64,000 bases of DNA from Actibacterium sp. MT2.3-13A (GCF_018139985.1 NZ_JAGSOU010000015.1:1-64000); one strand, 5' to 3'. Positions 1-9,494 are shown, counted from the first letter of the stretch. Program-made: numbers and translations. Notes: a model not told the origin generated them from the sequence alone.

Positions 1-300
1 CTCCGCTCCCGGCGCGCTTGCCCAAACCGACCAACCCAACTACCAATCCCAAACCCGCAGACTCTCGTTATGAACGAGGGACCACCGGGGGGCAGGTCAT
101 GGACCATGATCGCTGCGCGTAGAACGAACAGCCATTTGCAGGAAGATGTTTCAGAGCACGACGTTGTTTAATGAAAGGTGGCTCTGGACCGGTAGTTCCT
201 GAAGCCGCAGCCGGGCGGCGCGCCTGCTAAGGGTTTGTTGCGGGCATCTGACGGTCTTGCTCAGTCAAAGGGCCTTGACCTTGTGACCTTGATAGGTGCC
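1..300. other. Intergenic stretch at window edge, no gene seen
   Basis: I see no convincing coding region, RNA gene or repeat here. It lies downstream of the integrase stop codon and should be the interior of the integrated element, which continues beyond the left edge. No second copy of the tRNA-Gln 3' sequence is present, so the other attachment end is not in this stretch. Confidence 0.5.
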
Positions 301-1497
301 TTAACTTCGAGATGAGGCTTCGCCGCCCTCCAAGAAACCTGAGGCGATCTCGGTGGCAATGCTCTCCATTCGAGCTGTTCCATCATCTATCAGATGTCCG
401 TACTGGGTCATCGTGAAAGCAGCGTCATGATGCCCAAGCAGTTTTTGCGCTTCCAAGTAGAGTCCCTTACGCATCAAACTTGACGCGAAGTAATGCCGCA
501 GGGAATGAATTCCCAGTCGTGTGACGCCCGCCTCCCTTTGGACGCGGTACCATCCTTGGGCGTTCACTGCGGAATGATGAATCGGAGTGCCGCTACGTGT
601 GGGAAAAACCCATTCATAGTTGTGTGCCGAAAGCTGATCGCGAAGCCATGGCCGCACTTGCTTCGCGACGGGAACCGTTCGATAGGCATAGCCGCTCTTG
701 AGCAGGCCGACACGATCAGCGTTGTCGCGCCCCCTCCTCGCTTGGTCTACGCGGCGCTCGATTGTCAGAGTTGTTAGGTCAGGGGCGAAATCATCCCGCT
801 TAATTCCGAGCGCTTCTGAAATGCGTATGCCCGTTGTGGACATCAGAGCGAACAGCGCACTGTATTTGACGAATGCGCGCCGGACTTGAAGGTTTGGGTG
901 CTGACGCAGTTCTTCAAGCTTTTCCATAATAGCTCGCATTTCTTGCTCCGAATGAATGCGAGCCCCTTGCCGCTTCTCCCTTGTGCTGCGGACCTGTACC
1001 GCCAACTTGTAGCCGGGGCTTTTGGTCAAGATATCCCTTGCCACTCCCCAGTTCAGGATCGATTTGACCAGATTGAAGGCGTGGCTTGCCGTTCTTCTCG
1101 ATGGGTAGCGGGCGATCAAGGTGTTCATCAGCTCGATCATGTGATCCCGCGTCAGCCTGGAGACTGGCACATCGCCTATCTCGCCGAAAATGTATTGGTC
1201 CAAATAGTGTTGGTAATAGTGGAGCGTGGAGTGCTCCAAGGGCGCCTTCCCATCTCGTCCAATCCGAGAGGCTTCGATGTATTGGCCTGCGAGGTCGCGG
1301 AATTTGAGATTGGAGGTGCGCGGGTTTCCACCTGTCTCGAGTGCCGCGGCGATTTCCGCTCGCCGCTTATACGCGTCAGTTTGTTTCGAGAAAGACTCCT
1401 CGCATTGCTGTCCAGTTGCAGGATCGCGCCAACGCACACGATATCTGCGCCTGCCATTCTGGGTCCGACGGCTTACGATAACACGCTTGGATGTCAT
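301..1497 (-). CDS. Tyrosine-type site-specific integrase
   Basis: Phage/island-type tyrosine recombinase of 398 aa. The N-terminal part resembles an arm-binding and SAM-like core-binding region. The C-terminal catalytic domain carries the expected residues in order: Arg in TTGIRISEALG, a Lys in LLKSGYAYRTVP, the HxxR box HSLRHYF, His in LGHHDAA and the nucleophile Tyr in MTQYGH. I chose the ATG at 1497, preceded by AAAAGGG, over an in-frame ATG 25 codons upstream whose extension looks non-coding. The gene starts 132 bp from the 3' end of tRNA-Gln and is transcribed away from it, the usual arrangement for a tRNA-targeting element. Its base composition is visibly less GC-rich than the chromosome to its right, consistent with transfer. 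Confidence 0.92.
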   Translation of the reverse strand: MTSKRVIVSRRTQNGRRRYRVRWRDPATGQQCEESFSKQTDAYKRRAEIAAALETGGNPRTSNLKFRDLAGQYIEASRIGRDGKAPLEHSTLHYYQHYLDQYIFGEIGDVPVSRLTRDHMIELMNTLIARYPSRRTASHAFNLVKSILNWGVARDILTKSPGYKLAVQVRSTREKRQGARIHSEQEMRAIMEKLEELRQHPNLQVRRAFVKYSALFALMSTTGIRISEALGIKRDDFAPDLTTLTIERRVDQARRGRDNADRVGLLKSGYAYRTVPVAKQVRPWLRDQLSAHNYEWVFPTRSGTPIHHSAVNAQGWYRVQREAGVTRLGIHSLRHYFASSLMRKGLYLEAQKLLGHHDAAFTMTQYGHLIDDGTARMESIATEIASGFLEGGEASSRS

Positions 1498-1629
1498 GAG
1501 CCCTTTTCCCTTCCCACTAGATTCGCACGCCAAGGTGGGGCAAACTGTGGGCAGCTTGTGGGCAACAATCAACGAAAGAGTAACTTACCAAATTCAGATC
1601 TGGTAAGTGCCTGAAAAGGCGAGGTTTTA

Positions 1630-1660
1630 TGGCTGGGGTGGTAGGATTCGAACCTACGGT
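1630..1660 (-). other. Probable attachment (att) site in the tRNA-Gln 3' half
   Basis: Inferred from the integrase lying immediately beyond the tRNA 3' end and transcribed away from it. Elements of this class usually recombine in the T arm/3' end of the tRNA. The matching direct repeat would lie off the left edge and cannot be seen, so the exact core is unknown. Confidence 0.4.
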
Positions 1661-1704
1661 ACACGGTACCAAAAACCGCTGCCTTACCACTTGGCTACAC
1701 CCCA
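1630..1704 (-). tRNA. tRNA-Gln (anticodon TTG)
   Basis: Complete cloverleaf on the minus strand. The acceptor stem TGGGGTG pairs with CACCCCA, the anticodon stem GCGGT/ACCGT encloses loop TTTTGGT (anticodon TTG), the T loop contains GGTTCGAATCC, and the CCA end is encoded. The gene is intact although an integrase lies just beyond its 3' end, so any integration restored its sequence. Confidence 0.95.
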
Positions 1705-1778
1705 ACGGTGCGCGGTTATCTACGACCAACCGCCCGGGTCTGCAAGCCCAATTTCGCGAAAAAATCGGGCCTGCGGGA

Positions 1779-3275
1779 TCATATTTTCTGGTCGTACTCG
1801 CCGACCGACGGTTCGGTGCGGATCACCGCGTCGATCTCGGCGAAAATCGCGCGCAGCTCGTCTTCGCTCTCGGCGCTTTCGCAGACCACCACCAGGTTCG
1901 GCGTGTTCGAACTGGCCCGCACCAGCCCCCAGGAGCCGTTGTCGAGGATCACCCGCGCGCCGTTCACCGTGACCACGCGGTCGATCCCGCGGCCGGCCAG
2001 CTTTTCGCCCGCCTCGGCCTTGGTCACCAGCTTTTCGACCAGCCGCGCCAGCACGTCGTATTTCTCGGTATCGGCGCAATAGGGCGACATGGTGGGGGTG
2101 GACCAGGTGCGCGGCAGGGCCTTGCGCAGGTCCGACATCGACTGGCCCGGGTTGCGGTCCATCAGCTTGCAGATCTCCACCGCCACGCGCATGCCGCAGT
2201 CGTAGCCGCGGCCGATCGGCTCGGCCAGGAAGTAGTGGCCGGATTTCTCGAATCCCGCCAGCGCGCCCAGATCCTTGACCCGGCGCTTCATGTGGCTGTG
2301 GCCGGTCTTCCAGTAATCGGCCTTGGCGCCATGCGCCTTCAGCTCGGGGTCGGAGGCGAAGAGCCCTGTCGATTTCACGTCGGCCACGAAGGTCGCGCCG
2401 GGGTAGAGCTTGCTCAGGTCGCGGGCCATGATCACGCCCACCTTGTCGGCGAAGATCTCCTCGCCCTCGTCATCGACCACCCCGCAGCGGTCGCCGTCGC
2501 CGTCGAAGCCCAGCGCCAGGTCGGCGCCCGAGGCTTTCAGCGTATCGGCCATGTCATGCAGCATGTGCATGTCCTCGGGGTTGGGGTTGTAGTTGGGGAA
2601 GGTGTAGTCGAGCTTGTTGTGGCTCGGCACCACCTCCACCCCGATCCGCTCCAGGATCTCGGGGGCGAAGGCCGAGGCCGTGCCGTTGCCGGTGGCGCAG
2701 ACGACCTTCAGTTTGCGCGACATCCTGAAATCGCCCACCAGATCGTCGATATAGGCTTCCTTCACCCCGTCCACGAATTCATAGGCGCCGCCGGGGCGGC
2801 AGTCCCAGTCGCCGCCCAGAACGATATCGCGCAGTTCGGACATTTCCTCGGGGCCGTGGGTCAGCGGGCGCTCGAAGCCCATTTTCACCCCGGTCCAGCC
2901 GTTGGGATTGTGCGAGGCGGTGACCATCGCCACCGCCGGCACGTCCAGGTGGAACTGCGCGAAATAGGCCATGGGCGAAAGCGCAGGGCCGATATCCTTG
3001 ACCGTGATGCCGGCGCGCATCAGTCCCAGGATCAGCGCGTTCTTGATCGCCAGCGAATAGTCCCGGTAGTCGTTGCCGACCGCGATCAGCGGCGCGATCC
3101 CGCGGCGCTGCATCTGCGTGCCCAGCCCCAGCCCCAGCGCGGTGATGCCCGGCAGGTTGATCTGGTCGGGGTATTTCCAGCGCGCATCGTATTCGCGGAA
3201 GCCGGTGGGGGTGATCATCGCGTCGCGCAGGAATTCCCAGGTGTTCTGGGACACTTCGTAAATCGGTTTGGTCAC
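1779..3275 (-). CDS. manB: Phosphomannomutase/phosphoglucomutase
   Basis: Alpha-D-phosphohexomutase of 498 aa, interconverting the 6- and 1-phosphates of mannose or glucose for nucleotide-sugar supply. The phosphoserine loop TASHNPNGWTG is at about residues 119-129 and the metal-binding loop GFDGDGDR lies in the middle third. A sugar-binding segment FEKSGHYF and the C-terminal phosphate-binding domain follow. Length fits the AlgC/ManB family. It is the last gene of a leftward cluster kpsT-kpsE-kdsA-manB, 26 bp after kdsA, which points to precursor supply for a surface polysaccharide. Mannose versus glucose preference cannot be told from sequence. Confidence 0.92.
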   Translation of the reverse strand: MTKPIYEVSQNTWEFLRDAMITPTGFREYDARWKYPDQINLPGITALGLGLGTQMQRRGIAPLIAVGNDYRDYSLAIKNALILGLMRAGITVKDIGPALSPMAYFAQFHLDVPAVAMVTASHNPNGWTGVKMGFERPLTHGPEEMSELRDIVLGGDWDCRPGGAYEFVDGVKEAYIDDLVGDFRMSRKLKVVCATGNGTASAFAPEILERIGVEVVPSHNKLDYTFPNYNPNPEDMHMLHDMADTLKASGADLALGFDGDGDRCGVVDDEGEEIFADKVGVIMARDLSKLYPGATFVADVKSTGLFASDPELKAHGAKADYWKTGHSHMKRRVKDLGALAGFEKSGHYFLAEPIGRGYDCGMRVAVEICKLMDRNPGQSMSDLRKALPRTWSTPTMSPYCADTEKYDVLARLVEKLVTKAEAGEKLAGRGIDRVVTVNGARVILDNGSWGLVRASSNTPNLVVVCESAESEDELRAIFAEIDAVIRTEPSVGEYDQKI

Positions 3276-3301
3276 GGGGCAGTCTCGCTCTGGTCTTGGA
3301 T

Positions 3302-4135
3302 CTAAAGGCGGATGGGGTTGGCCTTGGCCAGCCCGTCGAATTCCATCAGGGTGTGAATAAGGTTTTCCATCTGGTCGAGCGGGATCATGTTCGGTCCGTC
3401 CGACGGCGCATGATCTGGGTTCTCATGGGTTTCGATGAAGACGCCGGCGATCCCCAGCGACACCGCCGCGCGGGCCATGACAGGGGCGAACTCGCGCTGC
3501 CCGCCCGAGGCGCCGCCGAGGCCACCAGGCTGCTGCACCGAATGGGTGGCGTCCATGATCACCGGGTAGCCGGTCCTGGCCATCTGGGGCAGGGCGCGCA
3601 TGTCGGTCACCAGCGTGTTGTAGCCGAAGGAGGTGCCGCGTTCGGTCAGCAGGATGCGGCGGTTGCCGGTGGCCTCGACCTTGTCCACGACATTGGCCAT
3701 GTCCCAGGGTGCCAGGAACTGACCCTTCTTGATGTTCACCGCGGCCCCGGTCCGGCCCGCGGCCAGCAGCAGGTCGGTCTGACGGCACAGGAAGGCGGGG
3801 ATCTGAAGCACGTCTGCGACCTCGGCCACGGGCGCGCATTGCGCGACCTCATGCACATCGGTCAGCACCGGCAGCCCCAGCGCCTTCTTCACGCCGGCGA
3901 GGATGTCCAGCCCGGCCTCCATGCCCACGCCGCGCATCCCCGACAGCGAGGTGCGGTTGGCCTTGTCGAAGCTGGCCTTGAAGATGTAGCCGGCCCCGGC
4001 GCTGGCGCAGATCTCGGCCATGCGCCCGGCGATCATCTGGGCATGGTCCGCGCTTTCCAGCTGGCAGGGGCCGGCGATCACGGTCAGCGGGCGGTCATTC
4101 GAGACGCTCAGCGCGCCGATGGTCACGTCATGCAT
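3302..4135 (-). CDS. kdsA: 3-deoxy-8-phosphooctulonate synthase (KDO-8-phosphate synthase)
   Basis: Class I aldolase-fold synthase of 277 aa, the normal length. It condenses phosphoenolpyruvate with arabinose 5-phosphate to give KDO-8-P for LPS or KDO-linked capsule. Recognisable family segments are IAGPCQLES near the N-terminus, [19 protein letters not shown], and the late [12 protein letters not shown]. It starts 2 bp after the stop of the kpsE-like gene, so the two are probably co-translated. A kdsA next to capsule export genes suggests that the exported glycan carries the KDO linker typical of ABC-dependent (group 2-like) capsules. Confidence 0.95.
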   Translation of the reverse strand: MHDVTIGALSVSNDRPLTVIAGPCQLESADHAQMIAGRMAEICASAGAGYIFKASFDKANRTSLSGMRGVGMEAGLDILAGVKKALGLPVLTDVHEVAQCAPVAEVADVLQIPAFLCRQTDLLLAAGRTGAAVNIKKGQFLAPWDMANVVDKVEATGNRRILLTERGTSFGYNTLVTDMRALPQMARTGYPVIMDATHSVQQPGGLGGASGGQREFAPVMARAAVSLGIAGVFIETHENPDHAPSDGPNMIPLDQMENLIHTLMEFDGLAKANPIRL

Positions 4136-4137
4136 GT

Positions 4138-5748
4138 CTAGGCAGAAACCTGTTCTCGGAGGATGGAAGCCGTCATGGATATCATGAGGTATATCCCGCC
4201 GAAGATCAGGAAGGCCAGCAGAGTGTTCTCGAAGGCCCGCGGGTAGGTCGGCTCGTCCGGGGCGACGGGGCTGACGCCCAGCGACAGGTAGCGCACCTGG
4301 CGGTTGGCCTCGATCCGGGCGGTCTCGAGCTGTTGCAGCGCCTGTTGCAGCAGCAATTGGCGGTTGGCCAGGTCCGCCTCGGCGATGCGCAGTTCGGCCG
4401 AGATGCGGGCCAGCGAATCGGTGCCCTGCGTGCTTTCGGTCATCGAGGCGCGCAGCTGCGCCACCAGCGCCTCGAGGCGCTTGATGTCGCCCTTCACGCC
4501 CTCCACGCGGGCGGCGTTGGGGCGCGGGTTGTCGAGCAGCTGCTGCAGCTGCAGCTTCTTTTCCTGAAGCTGCACCTCGAAGGTGGAGATCTGGCCCATC
4601 AGCGCGCTGGTCTCGGTTACCGGGTCGAGCACGCCCAGACGCTCCTGCAGGTCGAGCACGCGCTGCTGCGCCGCCTCGACCTTGGCCTCGGCGTCGCGGA
4701 ACGAGGCGCGGGCACCCGCCATCTGGTCCTCTCGCAGCCGCTGGGTTAGCCCGTCTACGCGTTCCTCGGCATAGGAAATCAGCGCCTCGGAAAACGCCGC
4801 GCTGGTCCCGGGATCGGCGGCGATGACCTCCATCTTCAGGATGCCCTCGGTCGGGTCGTAGCCGATCTGCACGTTGCGTTTGTAGATCTTGTAGGCGGCT
4901 TCGAAGCTGGCACCCTGGTCCAGTTTCTGGATCGGGTCGATGCCCGCCTGACTGAAATGTGCCTTGAAGCCGAGATCGGAGTCCAGCCGCCGCATGGCGT
5001 CGCGCGACTGCAGGTAGCTCTGCACCGCGATCGAATCCTGCTGCACGGCCAGGCCGGTGCCCGCGAACATGCTGCCCAGCCCGCCGGCGACCTGGCTTTC
5101 GGCCTGCTGGATCACGAATTCCGATTTCGTGGCATACATCGGCGTCGCCACGAAGTAATAGTAATAGCCGGCCAGCAGCGTCGGCAGCATCACGAAGAAC
5201 CCCAGCCGGGTCAGCATCAGCGCAAAGCGGCGCCGGCGGCGGCGGGCGATGTCCTGCTGGATGCGCATGATCTCTCGCGCGCGGGTGTCGGCGCCCATCA
5301 CCTCGGTCGAGGGCAGCTGCGGACTGCGCCCCTGCGGCACGGTCTGCGGCAGCTGCGGCAGGGTGGTCTGGCGGCCCTCGCTGGCCACCAGTTCCAGCAT
5401 GTTGGCGCGGTGGAACGGGTCGATCCCCTGCTCGCGCAGCAGCCGCACCGCGTCGAAATCCGAGGTCGGCGCCAGCCCGTGTTTCTGCGCGACGCGCCGG
5501 GCCATGCGCAGCTGCCGCCCGGTCAGACCCTCGCGGCGGATCGCGGTGATTTCCTCGTCGACGCCGCGCGCGGCGGGTGTGGCCGGCGCGGCGGAGGCCG
5601 CGGCGGGCTGCGGCGCGGCGGTCGGGAACGGCCCGGCGCCGAAGCCGTCGTCGACGGTCTCGGCGGCGTCCTCGGGGCGCGGGCGGCCGTTGCCGAGCGG
5701 GCCGCTGCGGCGGATGCGGAACTTCTTAGCCTTGGGTTTCGTAGTCAT
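4138..5748 (-). CDS. kpsE: KpsE-like capsule polysaccharide export inner-membrane protein
   Basis: A 536 aa protein of the polysaccharide co-polymerase/KpsE type, which links an ABC transporter to the outer-membrane channel. The first 170 or so residues are cytoplasmic, Ala/Pro-rich and then charged, ending in an Arg-rich stretch. A transmembrane segment lies at about 175-202, then a long periplasmic region with heptad-like Gln/Leu/Glu coiled coil, and a second transmembrane segment at about 508-528. The N-terminal cytoplasmic extension is longer than in enterobacterial KpsE. The start overlaps the end of the kpsT-like gene by 23 bp, supporting coupling with the ATPase. Confidence 0.85.
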   Translation of the reverse strand: MTTKPKAKKFRIRRSGPLGNGRPRPEDAAETVDDGFGAGPFPTAAPQPAAASAAPATPAARGVDEEITAIRREGLTGRQLRMARRVAQKHGLAPTSDFDAVRLLREQGIDPFHRANMLELVASEGRQTTLPQLPQTVPQGRSPQLPSTEVMGADTRAREIMRIQQDIARRRRRRFALMLTRLGFFVMLPTLLAGYYYYFVATPMYATKSEFVIQQAESQVAGGLGSMFAGTGLAVQQDSIAVQSYLQSRDAMRRLDSDLGFKAHFSQAGIDPIQKLDQGASFEAAYKIYKRNVQIGYDPTEGILKMEVIAADPGTSAAFSEALISYAEERVDGLTQRLREDQMAGARASFRDAEAKVEAAQQRVLDLQERLGVLDPVTETSALMGQISTFEVQLQEKKLQLQQLLDNPRPNAARVEGVKGDIKRLEALVAQLRASMTESTQGTDSLARISAELRIAEADLANRQLLLQQALQQLETARIEANRQVRYLSLGVSPVAPDEPTYPRAFENTLLAFLIFGGIYLMISMTASILREQVSA

Positions 5749-6385
5749 AGAGTCTTTTTGCCTCTTCCAAGGTATCGAACTGGTACAACTGCCCGTCTCT
5801 TAACACGGCGGCCTGGCGGCAGAACTTCTCAAGTGTCGCGGCCTGATGCGAGACCACGACCACGGTCGCCCGCTCGAGCCGCTCGCGCAGGATGGCGCCG
5901 GCCTTGCGGTTGAACTCCACATCCGTGGTCGAGGGCATCCCCTCATCGATCAGGTAGATGTCGAAATCCAGCGCCAGCATCAACGAGAAGCTGAAACGCG
6001 CGCGCATGCCCTGGCTGTAGGTGCCGATGGGCATGTCGAAATATTCGTCGATATTGCACAGCCAGCGCGAGAAGGCCTCGACGTAATCGGGGTCGAGGCC
6101 ATAGAGCCGTGCGATGTAGCGGGCGTTCTCGGTGCCGGTGTGGCGACTGACCACGCCGCCCATGAAACCCAGCGGAAAGGAGATGCGGCATGTGCGCAGG
6201 ATCTGCCCCTCGTCGGGTTTCTCCAGCCCGGCCATCATGTTGATCAGCGTCGTCTTGCCGGTGCCGTTCGGCGCCAGGATGCCCAGCGAGCGGCCCAGTT
6301 CCACCCGGAACGACACGCGGTCAAGGATCACCTTGCGCTGCTTGCCCGTCCAGAAGGACTTGCTGACATTGATGAACTCGATCAT
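5726..6385 (-). CDS. kpsT: KpsT-like capsule ABC transporter ATP-binding protein
   Basis: ABC ATPase of 219 aa, the usual KpsT length. Motifs in order: Walker A-like ILAPNGTGKTT, signature YSQGMRAR, Walker B IYLIDEG, and a switch His in VVVSHQAATLEK. I chose the ATG at 6385 (MIEFINVSKSF) because family alignments begin there; the in-frame upstream ATG adds an unrelated basic stretch. The first Gly of the P-loop consensus is Ala here. It overlaps the kpsE-like gene. No KpsM permease gene adjoins it: the next gene upstream is nhaA, so the membrane half of the transporter must be encoded elsewhere. Confidence 0.88.
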   Translation of the reverse strand: MIEFINVSKSFWTGKQRKVILDRVSFRVELGRSLGILAPNGTGKTTLINMMAGLEKPDEGQILRTCRISFPLGFMGGVVSRHTGTENARYIARLYGLDPDYVEAFSRWLCNIDEYFDMPIGTYSQGMRARFSFSLMLALDFDIYLIDEGMPSTTDVEFNRKAGAILRERLERATVVVVSHQAATLEKFCRQAAVLRDGQLYQFDTLEEAKRLYDYETQG

Positions 6386-6526
6386 GGGTCGGTTCTGCCT
6401 CTGTCCGGGAGCGCGGCCCGGCGTTTCCTCTCCGGTGACATTACCGGCGGTTTTGGGCGGCATTATGTCCTGCGGGAACGCTAATATTCAATGAACTCAT
6501 GCGCTTTGCGGCGATAAAATGGCAAA

Positions 6527-6551
6527 GGCCGGCGCAGGTGCAGCGCCGGCC
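6527..6551 (-). terminator. Intrinsic terminator after nhaA
   Basis: Perfect 9-bp inverted repeat GGCCGGCGC/GCGCCGGCC with a 7-nt loop, 28 bp after the nhaA stop. On the minus strand it is followed by the T-rich TTTGCCATTTT. It separates nhaA from the kpsT operon downstream. Confidence 0.7.
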
Positions 6552-6578
6552 TCGCAAAGCCCCCGCGGAGGGAGGGCC

Positions 6579-7859
6579 TCAGGCTTTCTGTTTCTCCACC
6601 CGGCAGATCTTGCCCACGACGATCGCGATGATCGCGGCGGAGAAGCTGAACAGCGCGCCCATCTTGGCCGCGTCCTGAACACGGATGCCCTCCAGCTGCA
6701 CCGAGCCGTCGAAGGCCACAGAGGCGACGAACAGCGAAACGGTGAAGCCGATGGCCGCCACGCAGCCGATCACCAGCAGGTCGATTGTGCGCATGCCGGC
6801 CGGCAGGCCCAGCCGCAGCGGATGCGCCGCGATATAGCCGAAGATCAGGACGCCCATGGGCTTGCCAAGCAGCAGGCCGAAGAGCACCAGCCAGGTCGGT
6901 GAGCCGATCGAGGCGAACTCCACGCCCGCGTTCAGCAGGCCGAAGAAGAACAGGATGATCTCGACCGGGTGCTTGAGCGCGTGCTCGATCGTGTTCAGCA
7001 GGTCGGTAAGGTAGGTTTCGGCCTCCGAGAAGATTCCGAAGGCACGGTCGGCATGCGGGATCGTCGGCACCACCGGCAGCAGGCCCAGCGCCGGGTGCAG
7101 GCCGGCTTCCTGGAAGCCGTACCAGCTCAGCGCGCCGGCGATCAGGTAGGGCCAGAAGCTCAGGTATTTGCGCACCCAGCTCGATTTAGTGCGCAGCTGG
7201 TCGCCGCGATCCATCACCCGCGGCAGCCAGTTGAACAGGACGAACACCGCCAGCGCCACGCCCGCCGACAGCAGCAGCCATTCCGGTGCGAGCTCGCCCG
7301 AGGGGTAGAAGATGGCCAGGATGATCAGCCCCGCCGCATCGTCCGCGATCGCCAGCAGCAGCAGGAATCGAACCGCCGGATGCCCCGCGCCGAAGACCAG
7401 GCGGCCGACGAGATAGGAGAACGCGATGTCGGTGGCCGTCGGGATCGCCCAGCCGCGGCTGACCGCGTTGAACGTGTCCGAGCCCAGCAGCATGGCCAGG
7501 CCAAGGTACACGACGATCGGCCCCAGCATGCCGCCGGCGGTGGCAAACAGCGGCGTCGCCGCCTTCTTGCCGCGCAGCGAGCCGTTCTTGAGGATGATCG
7601 CCTCCCAGACCTCCTTGGCCGCGATGGCGAAGAAGAAGGCCATCAACACGTCGTTGACCAGGTAGTGCAGGGTCAGGGTGCGGTGCACATTGCCCGCCTC
7701 GTCGAGATGCGCGTGGCCGATGATGAAATCGTCGATCAGCACCATTTCCACGAAATCGTGGTAGGAATGGGCATCCACATTGGCCCAGACCAAGGCGATG
7801 ATCGCGCCCCCGATCAGCAGGAGCGAGTAGTTGGTTACAAAGTTCCAGACCCTGTACAT
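6579..7859 (-). CDS. nhaA: Na+/H+ antiporter NhaA
   Basis: Inner-membrane antiporter of 426 aa with about twelve hydrophobic segments, exporting sodium in exchange for protons. The diagnostic paired aspartates lie in LLLLAIADDAAGLIIL, equivalent to the ion-binding Asp pair of E. coli NhaA, and the segment PTATDIAFSYLVG before it matches the family. I chose the ATG at 7859 because GGGGGGA precedes it at a workable distance; another in-frame ATG 6 codons upstream (7877) is nearly as plausible. It is a monocistronic leftward gene with its own terminator. Function in pH and salt homeostasis is inferred from the family. Confidence 0.93.
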   Translation of the reverse strand: MYRVWNFVTNYSLLLIGGAIIALVWANVDAHSYHDFVEMVLIDDFIIGHAHLDEAGNVHRTLTLHYLVNDVLMAFFFAIAAKEVWEAIILKNGSLRGKKAATPLFATAGGMLGPIVVYLGLAMLLGSDTFNAVSRGWAIPTATDIAFSYLVGRLVFGAGHPAVRFLLLLAIADDAAGLIILAIFYPSGELAPEWLLLSAGVALAVFVLFNWLPRVMDRGDQLRTKSSWVRKYLSFWPYLIAGALSWYGFQEAGLHPALGLLPVVPTIPHADRAFGIFSEAETYLTDLLNTIEHALKHPVEIILFFFGLLNAGVEFASIGSPTWLVLFGLLLGKPMGVLIFGYIAAHPLRLGLPAGMRTIDLLVIGCVAAIGFTVSLFVASVAFDGSVQLEGIRVQDAAKMGALFSFSAAIIAIVVGKICRVEKQKA

Positions 7860-8080
7860 GCGTGCGTGTCCCCCCATAGTTTCACCGTCAGATAGAGCAT
7901 GTGAAACCGGGGGGCAACCGCCCGAAGTTCACGAGATTACCTTCGAGGCCGCCGACAGGCGGCCAAGGCCCGCGACCGGACCGCGGGGCCGGCGCGGGCA
8001 GGGGCCGGGCGGGCAGTTTCGGGCGGGGGAGGCAACCCTCCAATTTGCATCCTCCGGCGCCCTTTCCTAAGTAGACGGGA

Positions 8081-8692
8081 ATGAGCGATCCCTGCCCCGC
8101 CTTCTCCGATCTTCTGGCCGAGCTTTCGGACTGCCGGTTCTGCGCCGACCGTTTCGCGGCCACCGCCACGGCCCATGCGCCGCGGCCGGTGCCCTGGTTC
8201 CGGCCCGGCGCCCGCATCCTGGTGGCCGGGCAGGCGCCCGGGATGCGGGTGCACAAGGCAGGCAAGCCCTTCTTCGACCCGTCGGGCGAGAGGCTGCGCG
8301 ACTGGATGGGGATCGACGAGGGGGTCTTCTACGACCTGTCCCGCGTGGCGGTGCTGCCGATGGCCTTCTGCTTTCCGGGCTATGACGCCAAGGGCGCGGA
8401 CCTGCCGCCGCCGACGCTCTGCGCGCGGACGTGGCATGTTCGAATTATGCAAGAGCTGGGGGAAATTCCCCTGACCATTTTGATCGGCGGCTATGCGCAA
8501 AGGTGGCATTTGGGAAAGAGGGCCGGCCCCGTCACCGCCACGGTGGCGGCCTGGCGGGACCATGCGCCGCGCGTCTTTCCCTTGCCGCACCCGTCCTGGC
8601 GCAATACGGCATGGCTGAAGAAAAACCCGTGGTTCGAGGCCGAGCTTCTGCCGGTTCTGCGGGCCCGTGTGCAAGAGGTGCTGGATGACTGA
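8081..8692 (+). CDS. Uracil-DNA glycosylase family protein
   Basis: A 203 aa protein of the uracil-DNA glycosylase superfamily (COG1573-like). The first active-site motif is VAGQAPGMRVHKAGKPF followed by DPSGERLRDWMG; the second is LPHPSWRNTAWLKKNPW. Four N-terminal cysteines occur, two of them in the CRFCADR region, but I cannot show a complete iron-sulfur cluster set. It overlaps the next gene by 8 bp, so the two form a coupled pair. Uracil excision activity is inferred; some members of this superfamily have not been shown to be active. Confidence 0.85.
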   Translation: MSDPCPAFSDLLAELSDCRFCADRFAATATAHAPRPVPWFRPGARILVAGQAPGMRVHKAGKPFFDPSGERLRDWMGIDEGVFYDLSRVAVLPMAFCFPGYDAKGADLPPPTLCARTWHVRIMQELGEIPLTILIGGYAQRWHLGKRAGPVTATVAAWRDHAPRVFPLPHPSWRNTAWLKKNPWFEAELLPVLRARVQEVLDD

Positions 8693-9476
8693 TCAAACCC
8701 CGCTGGACCGGGCCCACGCGGCCATGCAGGCCGATCCCGAGGATGCGGCGGCGCGGCTACGCTTCTACGAGAGGCTGGCCGATGCCGAGCTGTTCGTTCT
8801 GCTCTTCGAAGAGCCGCGGGGCGAGCAGATCATGCCGCAGGTCTTCGACGTGGAGGAGGGCCGCGTGATCGTGGTCTTCGACCGCGAGGAGCGGCTGGCC
8901 GAATTCGCGCGCGAGACCGTTCCCTACGTCGCGCTCAGCGGCCGGCTGGTGGTGGGCATGCTGGCCGGCCAGGGCATCGGGCTGGGCGTGAACCTGTCGG
9001 TTGCGCCCTCCTCGATCCTGATCCCGGCGCAGGCGGTGGACTGGCTGGCCGAAACGCTGCAGCAGCGCCCGACCGAGATCGAGGCGCGCCCCGAGGAACT
9101 GCATGCGCCGGCCGGGCTGCCCGAGCCGCTGCTCTCGGCGCTGGACGCCAAGCTGGCGGCGGCCGGCGGGCTGGCAAAGATGGCCTATCTGGCCGGGGTG
9201 AGCTACGCGGGCGGGGCGCGGGGCCACATGCTGGCCTTCATCGACCCCGCGCCGGGGGCCGAGGGCGCGCTGGCGCAGGCCGCGGGCGAGGCGCTGACCT
9301 TTTCCGGCATCGAGGCGGGCGCGATGGACGTGGGATTCTTCGCGGCCGCCGACCCGATCGCGGCGCGGCTGGCCAAGGTGGGGCTGCGCTTCGACCTGCC
9401 GCAGGCGGAGGCGCAGGCGCAGGTTCCTAGCGCGAAGCCGGGGATGGACCCTGCGCAACCTCCGAAGCTGCGCTAG
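8685..9476 (+). CDS. SseB family protein
   Basis: A 263 aa cytoplasmic protein whose N-terminal half matches the SseB N-terminal domain: ELFVLLFEEPRGEQIMPQVF, then a segment with VFDREERLAEFA, and a hydrophobic strand series ending in VNLSVAPSSILIPAQAVDWL. The C-terminal 130 residues are Ala-rich and less conserved. I chose the ATG at 8685, which overlaps the stop of the preceding glycosylase gene, because the longer reading starts inside that gene. Enterobacterial SseB enhances serine sensitivity; the molecular role in this group is unknown. Confidence 0.8.
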   Translation: MTDQTPLDRAHAAMQADPEDAAARLRFYERLADAELFVLLFEEPRGEQIMPQVFDVEEGRVIVVFDREERLAEFARETVPYVALSGRLVVGMLAGQGIGLGVNLSVAPSSILIPAQAVDWLAETLQQRPTEIEARPEELHAPAGLPEPLLSALDAKLAAAGGLAKMAYLAGVSYAGGARGHMLAFIDPAPGAEGALAQAAGEALTFSGIEAGAMDVGFFAAADPIAARLAKVGLRFDLPQAEAQAQVPSAKPGMDPAQPPKLR

Positions 9477-9494
9477 GCGGCGCCGTCGCGCGGT

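Noticed and set aside
1629-3305. Long plus-strand frame opposite the phosphomannomutase gene
   Set aside because: Begins inside tRNA-Gln and is antisense to a clear enzyme; the translation is low-complexity.
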